Shown piece by piece: positions 1 through 10,936 of a stretch of 64,000 bases of DNA. The stretch is from Chaetomium olivaceum (Eukaryota > Ascomycota > Sordariomycetes > Sordariales > Chaetomiaceae). The notes below the pieces were generated by a model. The model worked only from the letters and a program-made list of their open reading frames with translations. It was not told the origin of the DNA and did not search any database. The stretch covers positions 1,240,001-1,304,000 of the forward strand of contig JAYWVB010000003.1 of assembly GCA_039881045.1 (NCBI GenBank), written 5' to 3'. Numbering within the stretch: the first letter of the stretch is position 1; every line of letters starts with the position of its first letter. Both the position numbers and the translations under genes were made by a program.

Positions 1-477
1 TATTCACTCCTGCTACCTTGGTTCGGGCCAGCTTGTAAACCCACACCGCTCTTTCAACCCGACCATTTCAATCTACTAAATTTGAGGTCAACCGGGCTCA
101 TCTTCTAAATACTACAACGTCGGTGTCAATGGAATACAACGAGCAAGATCTGCAACCTGCCATAGTGGCTGTTCGGTGGGTCATAATAACTTACAACGAG
201 GGAGAGAAGTGGTATATGTTTCAGTAGGATACTCGTTGGCAAACAAAGCTACAAGAGGGGGTGCGATGCTAGGGACCAGTCTCAGGAGAGGGCCACCCAA
301 GGGCCAACCTCGTCTGCCTCGCCCAGTGGGACCCGGAACAAAACGTGCAAAGTTTGCTCCATCCTTACGAAGCACCTTCTCATATTAGATGCCGTAGTTC
401 CCGTGGCTCCCGCATTGCGCCAGCTGGGAAACACACCGTCGCAGCCTCTATTGTACGCCCCATCTCGGCCGTTCCGA
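1..477. other. left-edge non-coding stretch
   Basis: Only short overlapping open frames on both strands, none with a recognisable domain or splice structure. It lies 3' of the HET gene and probably holds its 3' untranslated region. Confidence 0.4.
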
Positions 478-2362
478 CTAGACGATAATAATCTCATCCA
501 TCTGATCGGCTGTTGGGTTCATCTGACCATTCATTGCTCCTTCACAATATGCCGGCGTGATGACCCGGTACTCGCCGTCCTTCTTCCAACTGCGGAGTAC
601 AAGTGGGTTAATTGATGGTAGAAGAGCCACCACGTCACCAACGCCGCACTCCCGATGTGCTACACCACAGTAGCCAGAGTCCAAGACGTACACCACCCAG
701 TTGGCTGCTGACCTGCGCTTGCCTATTATCTCGGCCAAAACGGCATCTAATGCCCGACGTAAATAGCTGGCAACAAAGTGGTAGACAAGTGGTTAGGGGT
801 GAGCACTCACCGTCAAGAGAAGGCATCACGCCACATCCATCCAGCAGCCAACGGTACGATGGTCCCAGAACGCTATTTGGAACCGCATGGTGGAACTTTC
901 GAAGAAGGTCACCTTGGATCCGCACCGGGTCTTTCTGAGATGGATACCCATCAAGGCCCTCGACCAAGCGGCGCCAATCAAGGCAAGCATCGACAAACTC
1001 TTGGTGGACGGCGTCCTGAGGCAGTCCGACGTCCCCAACCAGAGGGCAGCGTGCCAGCGTTGTTATTCTTCCGATAGACTTTGCCATCACGCCCAACTTA
1101 CCGTTCCCGGTCTTCTCTGTAAGCCTTGGGGTAGCAGTCAACGGCTTTGCGTCAAACTCGACGAGTTTCCAGATCAGGCGCTCCGTGTAGCGGCCTGGAG
1201 TCAGCCAGTCCGGGACCCAAGAAGGAAACCGGGAGGTCTCGTCGGGCGGTGCCGTGAGAGTGATGATGCCTAGACTGGCGGCGTCGAATATAGGACACGG
1301 CCGCTTCCTCAAAGACGGCGACAACATCCTTCTTGTAGTCGGGAGCGGGCAGAACGAGGCCCATGGCCTGGAAGAGCGCGTACAGTGAATACACCTTGTC
1401 ATGGGGCACCGTGGCCTTCATGTTCCGAATCTCGGTCAGCAGTTCAAGCTCGGCTTGTGCCTGCGAAAACCCGTGGAATCGGGAGGCCGGAATGGCACCG
1501 AGGGAGGGACCGCGTAATTGGAGATAGAGCCTCCAGCGAGAGAGCAGGCGCTCCGTTTCCGAGCGACGTTCCAGGCCCCGTGTTGGTATTGAGATGTACC
1601 CGGTGCACAGCGACTCCCAGTCCAACGTGTGCCGGCCCTGTATAACCATGCACTTCCGCCCGAACGTGACTTCTTGCAGCGTCCAAACCCTTTCGAACCA
1701 GGGGTTGTTTATAATGGCGGTGAGAGACTCAAGAATGCGCGACTTCTGGTCCTTGACCAATAATCCTATCAAACAACCTCGTGAGTGGCGGTGTAAGGCC
1801 GCCGGGGGGATGCGAGAAGGAGCTTACCATGGTTGAGATCGAGAAATCGCTGCGCTACAGGTTCCAAAACGCTACTAAGCCGTCGAGAATGGAGTTCGAC
1901 GTTGCTGAAAAAGGTGAGAGACCGCAGGTAGCGAAAAAGCGCGGGGACAAACGCATCGGCCGGCCCGAGCCAAATGAGAACCCGCGATGCTCTCAGATAT
2001 ATCTCGCCCATCATGGCCACCTGGCCGTTTCTTTCTGTTGTGGCTTCATCTGTAGTGGCCTGGTTGATGCAGATGGCGTCGATCCACAGAGTTCTAGAAC
2101 GAAAGCGCGGCCGCAAGTTGACGAGGGCCTCGTGGCAATTCTTGGTAACTAGCAGCTCTCCGCCGTCACAGTCCAGGGACCACTGCCGAGTTGGTTCTCC
2201 CCAGACATACGAAAGGGCTTCATACGGCTGGGACGCCGCATGATCGAGCTGGAGATGTTCGATGTGGCATTGTAATGGATCGGTAGGGTGGCGGGAAGGA
2301 AGAAGCTTGATCACGCGGATTGACTTGGACGGCAACGGTTGGTAGGAAAATGGGAACATCAT
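478..2362 (-). CDS. HET (heterokaryon incompatibility) domain protein, three exons, one frame break
   Basis: HET domains trigger incompatibility or cell-death responses in filamentous ascomycetes after nonself contact. Exon 1 (2362-1828) carries the family hallmarks YEALSYVWGEP near residue 50 and LWIDAICINQ near residue 95. After a 62-nt intron (1827-1766), exon 2 contains NPWFERVWTLQEV and the DKVYSLYALFQ block. A second intron (810-747, GTGAGT...TTAG) joins exon 3, whose C-terminal GYCGVAHRECGVGDVVALL block is typical of HET proteins; the stop is at 478. The frame shifts by one base near 1275-1285, between AVFEEAAVSYI and ASLGIITLTAP, with no plausible intron there. The predicted product is about 585 residues. 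Given similar lesions in essential genes of this window, the break may be a sequence error; real loss is possible because HET genes decay often. The partner or trigger cannot be read from the sequence. Confidence 0.85.
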
Positions 2363-3285
2363 AACAAGGGATTAAATAGGTAGGACCGGGTCGTGTGCTC
2401 CCGGACCAGCAAAGCAAGTTAAAACGTTCTCTTGACAACCCTCGATTGCCCAAGGGAACGCGAAAGCGGTCAAGACACCTGAGCGCCTTCGCGTAGTGGG
2501 GACCAATCAACCGCGTAGGTCATGACTGATCCCTGCTCGCGTCCGAGCCATGACTTGGCATGGGTGAGGCTGAGGTGGTACTGGGGGGGTGCAGAGGCCG
2601 GAACAACAAGGGCGAGGGGACTGAGAACGATCGGAGTCCGCATGTTGAGTTGGTGTTGTAGGCCACGTTACAAGACAGGGAGGTGTTCGTTCCCCCCCAT
2701 GGTAATGAGCTGTGGTTTGACCCGGCCTGGGGGCTCAGCCAGCTTTCTAGGCTTTTCCGTGGCCATCAGCGACAGTGTGATGGGATCTGCGATGGTTACT
2801 GCCTCAAACAGGATGCAACATATGCGAAGTGTGATCTTTTTCAAGTGCGCTGACAGATGCTAGCACTAGCGACTTGGACCAGTTTCCGCCAGCGAAAGCC
2901 GTTGTTGAGACCGAGTTGGCAGGCAACCCACCGAACCAAGTCAGGGATGCATGCATCCGGCGCACAATGCCGTACCCGGTCTGTGACGAAGTAGGACTCC
3001 CCGGGGCAAGCTAAACGGTTTCAAATAGACAGCGCAAGCATCGAAGGCCAGGCAGGCCTTGTTAACAGGCGGGGACGGCGTACGTTGCAAGGGATGGCAT
3101 ATCAATCGTCCGTTCCAATAGATCCCCCAACAGGAGCCGGTTCCATTCTGGGGTTTCTCAAAGTGACACACCTAGGCCCCTGGAAGTACTGTACTGAGAG
3201 ATGGCTGCATATGAAGATGAATCAAACGTGAAATCGCAAAAGAGTTGACCTTTAGCCAGCTGCTTGATGAGAGCAACCTCGATTC
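2363..3285. other. intergenic, no supported gene
   Basis: Spacer between two genes that both read leftward, so it holds the HET promoter and the 3' region of the MAK32-like gene. Short open frames at 2522-2863 (+) and 2941-3171 (-) show no domain, no introns and skewed composition. Confidence 0.4.
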
Positions 3286-4490
3286 TTACTCTACGGTGGC
3301 TCTCGTGTCGGCAGGTGTCTCAAGTACGGTACGAAACTGGCCAACCCTAGCTGCAAAGGCCTCTCCATTCCACATATCCTTGCCGTCCTGTGAGGCTATT
3401 CTATGAGGCAAGCCAACCTGTTCTATGACAAAGCTCGCAGCTACGGAGCCTGCGATGGTGACCTCGGTAAGGTCCGAGGTAGTGCTGAGGGTGACTGCAA
3501 AGGCACCAAGGAACGCGTTCCCTGCACCAGTGACATCCACTTACGAGATGCAGATAATTTGTGGAATGCTAGGAACTATCGGAAAGGGTATGAACGAGCG
3601 GCAACCATGCATCCGTGCTCACCGCAGCGAATAACGGTGGCGCCGTCGGCATTCCTTCCGATGACAGAGTTTAGGACGCGGCGCACCTGCTCTTCGATGC
3701 GTTGGCGGTCAAATTCGGCTGGTGGTCCACCACCAGCATCGGAGGCAAAAGTGGCCAATAACTCCAGGTGGTTGGGCGAATATACGTCGACATACTTGGC
3801 TGTCTGTAAATGTATGTCCTGGCTCCCTGAAATACAGGAAGCAGGAGCTGGCTCCCAGAGAACGAGTGGCGGCGAGGCAATCCCGGCAGAAACACGGAGC
3901 TTGGAGAGATCCCTTACAAATATGAGCATAAGATCCGGAGAAGCCAGAAAGTGAAACGCTTTGGATTGTAGCAGCGGTGATCCGGTGAGGTCAGCAGGGG
4001 TCGGCTGGAGCAGACGCGTGATATATTCAAACGTTCTCTCTGGGCGCCACAAATGTCAGTATGTCTCTCTGGCTACATATCAGGGGCTTTTTAGCCAACC
4101 TTCGAAGCTCTCTCCAGGATACTTTAAGAGACCTCGGGTGGACAGCTTTGAGGGATCCCTGGTAATCGTCGCGGTGAACCCCCAAGCTCATGATATCCTG
4201 TTCCACGAAATCGGGAAAATCGCTTCCTGCTAAGACATAGCAACCGACCTTTCCTGGACAAGCCCCTGCTAAATCCGTCATGCGCGCCCCGAGTGTGCCT
4301 GTATGGAGTAAGTACCTAGACGGAATACCATCCCTTGGGTGGAGAAAATTCACTGTACAACCCTGAACCACCAGCAACGTTGTGCAGCACCTTTCCCGTG
4401 GGAAAGCGAATCTCGTCTAGAATCACCATCCCCAGAGAAACAAAAATGTGGTCGTTATCGTCTGCCAACTTGGAAAGACGAGAACTCTTG
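3286..4490 (-). CDS. MAK32-like pfkB-family carbohydrate kinase, damaged reading frame
   Basis: The N-terminal part (about 4490-4390) encodes HIFVSLGMVILDEIRFPTGK followed by a Gly-Gly-Ser-Gly sugar-binding turn. The middle encodes LGARMTDLAGACPGKVGCYV, and the C-terminus has the pfkB signature DVTGAGNAFLGAF, whose Asp is the catalytic base. The order and wording match the Mak32 branch of ribokinases; yeast Mak32 is needed for stability of L-A virus-like particles, while the fungal substrate is unknown. An intron lies between about 4370 and 4310. The frame breaks near 4035 in an AGAGAG run, a TAG replaces an expected Trp codon at about 3577, and one more base seems lost near 3553. I could not place the initiator ATG; the 5' limit is approximate. 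It is either a decaying gene or one hit by several sequence errors. Confidence 0.6.
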
Positions 4491-5061
4491 TATTGAAGTG
4501 GACTTGGTACCGAGCGTTTCAGGTGCTCCGTTGCTGGTTCGGTTATAGAAAGCCTGGTTCCTCTTGACTTCGGAACGTGTGAGTCTTGAGAAGAGGGGTG
4601 AGAGACAAGGGGCGAGGTTTCGGGTTCTTGTTTTTCCTCAGCCGAGAGAGTGAGGACGGTAATGTAAAGTACTAACTAGTAGGTTACGTCGTATATGCCT
4701 GACAGGGAACTCAAATGCACCTGCTCAGATGGAAAGACCGCCTTGGTCGAGTCACTAGCAACAAGTAGGGAGGTACCTAGGCTGTTAGGTAATTAAGCGT
4801 GGAATGTGGGCTACAAGTTTGGTGTCAGCGCATTTATCTCACTTTCAATACCGGCGTTCACTTGCCCTCGTTAACAATTTCCTCTTCGTCGAAGCAACCA
4901 TCTCCCCCTCCTATCGACTGTGCAATTTTCTTAACAGCCACCCCTCTTCATCGACGCATACATTAGAGCACCAAAAAAGGCCATCGATTCCCTACGTATG
5001 CGCCCGCACCAGGCAGCCAACTCGGCAGTTACAAAAAGTGTCGGCAGCCCCTGCTCTTACA
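4491..5061. promoter_or_regulatory. shared upstream region of divergent MAK32-like and nucleotide-kinase genes
   Basis: The two genes point away from each other, so this roughly 570-bp segment must hold both promoters. An open frame continues in phase upstream of the kinase ATG to an ATG at 4804, which could give an 86-residue N-terminal extension. Confidence 0.4.
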
Positions 5062-5876
5062 ATGCTTGACGAGACACCCGACGGTCACCCCACCTTGAAG
5101 GAAGCTGTGATCATTAGCATGCTGGGCGGACCTGGATCCGGGAAGGGAACACAATGCCAGATGCTATCGCAGAAATTCGACTTCGCTCACATCAGCATCG
5201 GAGATGTGCTACGGCAAGAGATCAACCGCCCAGGCAGTCAGTACGCGGATATCCTCCGGGAAAACATAATGGCTGGAAGGATTGGCGCAAAAGAAATGAC
5301 GGTTTCCATCTTGAGAGATGAGATGCTGCGGATCGCAGCACAGGGAACACGTTGCTTCGTTCTTGATGGTGTGTTTGTTCTCTGCATGCGATACGAAGCA
5401 GGCTGAACTTGAAAGTTAACTTTACTGTTTCCTAAGGCTTCCCACGCAGCAAGGTGCAGTGCGAGTACTTTGAGCAATTGATCGGTCCCATCGCTCTCTT
5501 AATCGCCCTCGAATGCCCAGAATCCACCATGATAGCGCGTCTTGCTGTGGCTGATCGCAATCGCCCCGACGATAACATGGCCAGTATCAGAAAGCGCATT
5601 GAAGTGTTTCAGAAAATGACTTCCGAGGTCATCGATGTGTTCAGAGGTCGAAACAAACTTTACAGCGTCAACTCAGACCAGGAACCTGAGGTCGTTGTGC
5701 TCGAGCTGGAAGGCATTTTAGATGGCTTTGTCAATAAGCGGACAGGTGCGTGTTGGATATTCGGGACGCTGTAAGTATGGTGGCTATGACTTACATTCAT
5801 AGCAGGTTCCGGACCAAGCGGAGTGCCAGAGCATGTTGCACCATGCGCAAGACCAAACGAGGGAAAGGACATCTGA
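5062..5876 (+). CDS. UMP/CMP-kinase-like nucleoside monophosphate kinase, three exons
   Basis: Transfers phosphate from ATP to a nucleoside monophosphate. Exon 1 (5062-5368) holds the P-loop GGPGSGKGTQ near residue 22 and the NMP-binding ISIGDVLRQE segment. Intron 1 (5369-5436) splits the DG|FPRS motif that begins the next conserved block. Exon 2 (5437-5745) has RNRPDDNMASIRKR, the short-lid arrangement of UMP/CMP kinases rather than long-lid adenylate kinases. Intron 2 (5746-5805) leads to a short exon ending with TGA at 5874, a 228-residue product. ATG 5062 was chosen because homology begins about 15 residues later; ATG 4804 is in frame and would add 86 residues, perhaps a targeting sequence. 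It diverges from canonical URA6, so it may be a paralogue. Unlike its neighbours it has no frame lesion. Confidence 0.8.
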
Positions 5877-6557
5877 AACAGGCAATCTCGAGCGAAGGCA
5901 GCAACTGCTAGGGGACAAGGAGATGGCAGTGGAGACTATATAGGTACATGATGGCCCGTATTGTGGTTAAGAAGGGGGCAATTCGGGAAGGCCACCAGTA
6001 TTCAGGGCGATTCAGCAACTGGAGTTGTAATCTACCGTTTCTCATCGGGTTTTGCTTTCCCTCTGCACGTCTCCTCCAACATGCCAGTACCCCGAGAAAC
6101 CTTTCTACCAAATTTTGAGCGCTCGTCGAATGACTCCTGGATCATACTAAACTCCTCAAAACAAACCAGCCGAAGATCGCCACTCGGTGGGCCAGCTTCG
6201 ACTAAAACCAATAAATCAACGCGTTCTATTGCATCCGATCCCAACCCCATAATACGTACCCGCGCTCTCGAAACCACACATGCTCCTCGTGCATGACGGA
6301 CGCCGCCGCGGGAATCCCATAACCTTCTATTTCCAATGTGAGTATAACCAAGCCACGTGTCCTTCCTAATACATGTTCGTATCGCCACACGACACTGTAT
6401 CGGTCCTCTAAGTGTAAACAACCCCGTGCCACATGATAGCCCTGCTAGTACAAGTCATCTCATTCCCCATGCAACTATTCCCACCACCTTGCTTTCCTGC
6501 CCAGAGTAGAAAACAGCAAAAAAAAGAAGGAAAAAAACTTTCGTAACACCGTTTTCA
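5877..6557. other. convergent 3' intergenic region
   Basis: Lies between the 3' ends of the kinase and the metalloprotease. A purine-rich run occurs at about 6505-6538. Open frames at 5961-6296 (+) and 6032-6421 (-) overlap each other and have no recognisable domain. Confidence 0.35.
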
Positions 6558-7440
6558 CTAGACCCTAGTAGTCCTTGAGCTCAATGCCAGAGCAAGGGTA
6601 TGAAAAAGGGTGACGAAAACCAAAATGGCTAACCAGCCTCGGTTGTTGGGGGCTGCGTTCATGTGTTCGTGGGGGGCTGCCCCCATCCCGGCGCCCACGG
6701 CGTCAGCATCCCGGTGCGGTATGTCGCTGGGATGCTCGAAAGTCTCTTCATTCAGTTTGGTAGGATCAACCGTGACGACCCTGAATCCGTCGAGGAGACT
6801 ATTCTCATCCAGCGCGTACAGTATCTTAAGGGCGGCGACATCCGACTCCTGGATTTTGACCGTCGTGCCCGGTGTAAAATGGCGAACCATGATGGAGTTT
6901 TTGTTTGGAGGCGTCAGCTGACGTGATGGATGAGTCCGCTCCGAGAGGTCGGCGTCCTCGTGGCGAAGACCCAAGACATGGCCGAGTTCGTGACGCAGGA
7001 TGTTGGCCAAGAACAGGTCGTCACAGTTCTCTTTCAGAGAGGGTTCGAAAATTTTCAATTTGCGAGACTTGGAGCTGGGAGGGAACGCGATAGCAGAACC
7101 ATGGTCATCGCGTTCTGAGTACCTGATGGTGAATGTGGACCGCTCGCTCTTGGTGGCCCGCTTGAATCGCACGCCGACATATCTGCTGTTCCAGTCGGCT
7201 ACAGCCGCGGTGACAGCACGCTCCACGCGATCAGCCTGGGATGGGGGTTAAAAGCTCTCAATGGTGAATAGGATGGTTGAGCCTGGCTTCCACCGCGGGA
7301 GGATCCGCTCTCCGTTTTGTTCGTATCCAGCCTGTGCAGAGAAGATTCGATTACACTCCGTGGAGCAGTGAAAAACCACAGTCCTGAGTTTGCTCCTGAC
7401 TAGCTCGTGGCTTTGTTGCGGGCAATCCAGCGGGCGCATG
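6558..7440 (-). CDS. matrixin-type zinc metalloprotease with in-frame stop
   Basis: The zinc-binding motif HELGHVLGLRHE (HExxHxxGxxH) lies about 80 residues into the long 7226-6558 frame, followed by NKNSIMVRH, which fits the metzincin Met-turn. The C-terminus ends in a hydrophobic segment (LAILVFVTLFHTLALAL), possibly a membrane or GPI-type anchor. The N-terminal part, from ATG 7440, reads CSTECNRIFSAQ and PRWKPGSTILFTI, which precede the catalytic region in related fungal proteins as I recall them. Both halves are in the same frame but separated by a TAA at 7250-7248, with no GT donor to make an intron. CAA to TAA on the coding strand would be a single C-to-T change. The product is either truncated or the gene is a recent pseudogene. 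ATG 7551 is an alternative start. Substrate unknown. Confidence 0.7.
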
Positions 7441-8127
7441 GTGGGGAAGACTCGGAAGAGGTGCGGAGCTGGGTCCGGTGCACGGCGGGATGGGAATCGT
7501 GGGCGAGCCTTCGTGGTTTGATAATGATTGGTCGCCTGGATTGACTGCATAAGAGAGCAAGAAAACAAGATAAGGAAGCACTGAGGACAAGGGACCAATA
7601 TAGGTAAACTGAATTGTTGTCTGGACCGAGATTGAACGTTGAGGGCAATGATGGTGAGAGCGAATGGCCATGAGCAATGGGGCCTGTCTACTTTTATAAA
7701 GAACATGTTCGCCGCCGATTTGGCGCAGGTACAGATTAGTGTGTGTTGTTTTTCGGAGGTTAAATTCAACCCAACAACCGGGAAAGAAGCCTGCCTCCTG
7801 CACACCCGGATGACAGCGTTGCATCCGAGTCGTTATTGTGCAGGGGTCGGCGACCAGGGAGGTTCTGAAACAGGCGACATACGCCGTACAGATACAGGAA
7901 CTCCAGCTCTGGTTTGTTCGTTAGCGCGTCCGGTCTGACAGGGGCCCTGGTTCAAAAGTTGAAAACCCCTATCTTGACAGCCCAACAACGGCTTAAAATA
8001 GAGGAAAATGTACTGATAGAATTGATGGTAAAGACAATTATTGTCAAATCCTTCTTTCTGTTCAAAAAAGGGTTGTTTTGCCGTTGAGTTGGAGATTTTA
8101 GCATGGACTCGAAGTTTAGGTACGCGC
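7441..8127. other. metalloprotease upstream region
   Basis: Presumed promoter of the leftward metalloprotease. Long open frames on the minus strand to 7824 continue upstream of the chosen start but are low-complexity and unlike any family. The stretch 7960-8127 is A/T-rich with no gene. Confidence 0.35.
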
Positions 8128-8129
8128 TA

Positions 8130-8598
8130 ACGTCTTTCTCAGGGTTGTTGGTCATGTACCCATTTGAGCCAGGGCCCTGGACAGCTTCATTTCCACCAAA
8201 TTGATGATGACAACAAATTTGCTTCCCCAAAACACAATTTTTCGACTCTCCTCAACACCGCGAATCACGAATACCGACAAGACGAACGAACGCGAGCCGA
8301 TACCGCCGCGCGACGACCGATTTACGATTTCGACCTGCGAACCCACTATATTTTAGGGAGAGAGGCGCTATAATATAGGGGGCTATCTGGAAGCTTTCTT
8401 CGGGAGGGTGTTTCAGAGGTCGGGTCGGGTTGCATCATGCTGCATTGGACTATTTGAGATGCCCTCGTTTGAATGGCATTTTCTCCGTGTTTTTAGAGCC
8501 CGAATTGACGACGTTCTGATGTTGCTGTTTCTGGTGTATTTGCGTGCGAATTGATATGGCTAAAAAAGGTACATGACCAACAACCCTGCAGACGACGT
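8130..8598. mobile_element. 469-bp MITE-like element with 31-bp terminal inverted repeats and TA target site
   Basis: The left end 8130-8160 and the reverse complement of 8568-8598 match at 27 of 31 bases, including an uninterrupted 21-base block (8140-8160 versus 8568-8588). Both ends start ACGTC and are flanked by TA (8128-8129 and 8599-8600), the duplication produced by Tc1/mariner-superfamily transposases. No transposase frame lies inside, so it would be non-autonomous. A family assignment beyond the superfamily is not possible here. Confidence 0.7.
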
Positions 8599-8633
8599 TA
8601 ACGATCTTTCAGGGATTGGAGTGTACAGCAGAC

Positions 8634-8687
8634 TTTGATTTGCTCACAAACCTTTCTCATCCATCAATGCACGACAAGCTTTCCTCA
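8634..8687 (+). repeat. left copy of a 54-bp direct repeat at the LINE insertion site
   Basis: Closely matches 10883-10936, sharing for example TTGCTCACAAACC and CATCAATGCA. The pre-insertion site would have held both copies about 81 bp apart with the LINE target sequence between them. Confidence 0.7.
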
Positions 8688-8691
8688 AGAT

Positions 8692-8704
8692 AGTAAGTAT
8701 GTAT
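8692..8704 (+). repeat. left target-site duplication of the LINE
   Basis: Thirteen bases AGTAAGTATGTAT, repeated exactly at 10860-10872 on the far side of the element. Confidence 0.75.
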
Positions 8705-10859
8705 TATTATTATTATTCATACCCCGCTATGCCCTAAGGCGTGCCGGACCTTCAGCTATTTAATGTACAGGAAAACCGCGCCCTCGCGGGCCGGATGAAA
8801 AACCCATACCGACAGTTAAGGAAAGTACATGTGCGTGAGCCTGCGTATACAAAGAGAGGAGGCCTCCTGGCCTCCGAGGGAGGTGCGTGCTAGGCCGCCG
8901 CTTCTAGCTCAAGCCTCCTGGCCAAACTGAACATCATCAGCCTCCCTGAGTCCATTAGCCATTCCAGGACCCTCCCCGCGAGCCGTGCCGATGCAGGATC
9001 AATACCGTGTAGAACAGAGTAAAAGTCCCGTCGCGTTCGAATATCAGTTCTCTCCCATCTTCGAGTCAGCGGTGGGGCCAAACACCACACTACCAGGTGC
9101 TCGGCAGTCTCCCGTCCTTCGCCGCACTGGCAGGCGGGCGTTAGGATCTCTGGGACTCCTCGTGTAAACAGAAAGTCCCGTAGGCCTATTGCCCCCGTTC
9201 GGATCTGGACCAGCAGAGAACTCCTCGCCTTGGTGAGACCGTCGTGCCGTCTTAGCGTTTCATCTCGGAATAGCGTCTCTCGCTGATGGTCAAAGTCGTC
9301 CGCCGGTCTGGTGATTGCTCTACCGTCCCGCTCCTTTAGCCACCTCGCTCTCCAGGCGTCCTCTACCACACTGTCCGTGTCTGCGGCTCCTCGTCCAGCG
9401 CGCGATCGTGCTCGCGGCTTTCTCCACTGCCGTGGGCTCCTGCAGTCCCACGGTTCGCGGCCGGCCCCTGTTGCCGCTCCTCGGGCGGAGCCTCTGCTGT
9501 ATCTTGCGACAGGCAGTGAGAATGATCCCCCCTGCGGTCCTCTTGCCGCCCTGGCCGTCGTCCAGGTCGGTTCGCTGGAGTCTGGTTTCAAAGTCTGCAA
9601 GCCGTTTGTTGAAATACAGGTCTAACGGTGGCACCCACGTCTCCGTCTCGAGGTTGCGAATGGGAGTGGCTTTGAAGGCTCCCGCCACAATCCGCAAGCT
9701 TTTGTTCTGGACCTTCCCGAGGGCCCCGGTGATGCCTTTCCTTACCGGCTCTCCTTCCACGTCCGTGGGGATGTGGAACGACGATGCGCCATAGGCCAGC
9801 GCTGACCGGATGCACTTTGTGTACACTTCTCGCGCCTTGGCTAGCCCTAGTCCCCACGTTTTCGCCGCTATTCTCGACAGTGCGTAGCTCTGGGTCTTCA
9901 TTTTCTTTTCCACCGCCGCAAGGTGGGCTTTCCAGTTGAGCTTCCGGTCCAGCCAGACTCCCAGGAACCTGGCAGACTCCGTCGGTCTGACGGGGCTGGT
10001 GCCCCCCCCTGGGTTGGTGAGGTTTAGCTCGTTTGTCCACTGCCGTCGTCCCTTGTTGAAATGGATGAGTTCGCTCTTTTCCGGGGCAAACTTCATCCCC
10101 CGACTGTCGGCCCATCGTAGACACGTTTCCCACGCCGCCTCTAGTTGCCGGACGTTAGCCTCGGGGTTACGACCAAATACCATGAGGTTGGTGTCATCCG
10201 CAAACCCCGCTATAGCCAAGTGAGGGTGTTCGTCTTTTAGCTGCTTGTATAGTGAGGAAATGTAGAGGATGAAGAGGACAGGGGAAAGGGGTGAGCCTTG
10301 GGGGACCCCTGCCCGAACTGCCGTCGGTGCCGCTGCCTTGCCGTCAAAAAGGAGGGTGGCCTCGCGGCCCGTCAACCAGTCTTTCGTCCAGAGGACTAGC
10401 CACCTCGGGTAGCCCATTTCCCGCAGCGTTGCTAGCAATCGGGTGTGGTTGACCGTGTCAAAGGCTCCTGAAATGTCGAGTTGCAGTAGGGACGCCGCGG
10501 CCTTCTGTCTCCACGCCTCCTGGACCTGGGCTACTACTAGCCGGACAGCCAGCTCTGTGGAGCGATGTGCCCTGTTTCCCATCTGTTCGTCTGGTAACAG
10601 GCCGTTGGCTTCTGCCGCTTGAGTGACCTTTTTGGCGACCACTGACTCTATTACCTTCCCTAGGGTTGGCAGCAGCGCAATGGGCCTATATCCCCCCGGG
10701 GTCTGATACACTGGCGGTGCTTTTCCCGGCTTCGGTAGTACTACGGTCCTTGCTCTTTTGAAGCGGTTGGGAAACCATCCCAGTTCCAGGCATCTCGTCA
10801 CTAATACGGCGAGCACTTCAGCCAGTGATGTTCCACACGCCTTCAGTAGACCCATCGGC
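8705..10859 (-). mobile_element. 5'-truncated non-LTR retrotransposon (LINE, Tad1-like)
   Basis: A minus-strand LINE copy of about 2.15 kb. Its 3' end has a short (AAT)n tail at about 8703-8717 and it is bounded by 13-bp target-site duplications. The coding part begins inside the reverse transcriptase, so the 5' endonuclease and gag-like regions are missing, as expected when target-primed reverse transcription stops early. Its 3' untranslated region resembles the relic at 58287-58485, so the same family has inserted at least twice in this window. Confidence 0.8.
8890..10859 (-). pseudogene. LINE reverse transcriptase, truncated and frameshifted
   Basis: Reading from 10859 leftward, the frame carries GYRPIALLPTLGKVIE, the palm motif LQLDISGAFDTVNH, GVPQGSPLSPVLF and the catalytic FADDTNLMVFG box, so all core reverse transcriptase motifs remain. 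Thumb and connection-like sequence follows. Near 9350-9400 the frame shifts and the C-terminal part (to 8890) carries CQCGEGRETAEHLVVWC, a Cys/His knuckle typical of LINE C-termini. There is no native initiator; apparent starts near 10909 lie in flanking DNA beyond the target duplication. Without the endonuclease it cannot mobilise itself. The frameshift may be decay or sequence error. Confidence 0.85.
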
Positions 10860-10872
10860 AGTAAGTATGTAT
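10860..10872 (+). repeat. right target-site duplication of the LINE
   Basis: Exact 13-base copy of 8692-8704, marking the 5'-truncated end of the element. Confidence 0.75.
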
Positions 10873-10882
10873 ATAGTGTGTC

Positions 10883-10936
10883 TTTAATTTGCTCACAAAC
10901 CTTCCTCATACATCAATGCATGTCAAGCCTTCCTCC
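10883..10936 (+). repeat. right copy of the 54-bp direct repeat
   Basis: Matches 8634-8687 with a few substitutions. It lies 10 bp beyond the right target duplication, so it is part of the flanking DNA, not of the LINE. Confidence 0.7.

Noticed and set aside
8705..10859. RIP as the cause of the LINE's decay
   Set aside because: The sequence is not AT-rich and the reverse transcriptase lacks multiple C-to-T stops; truncation and one frameshift explain it.
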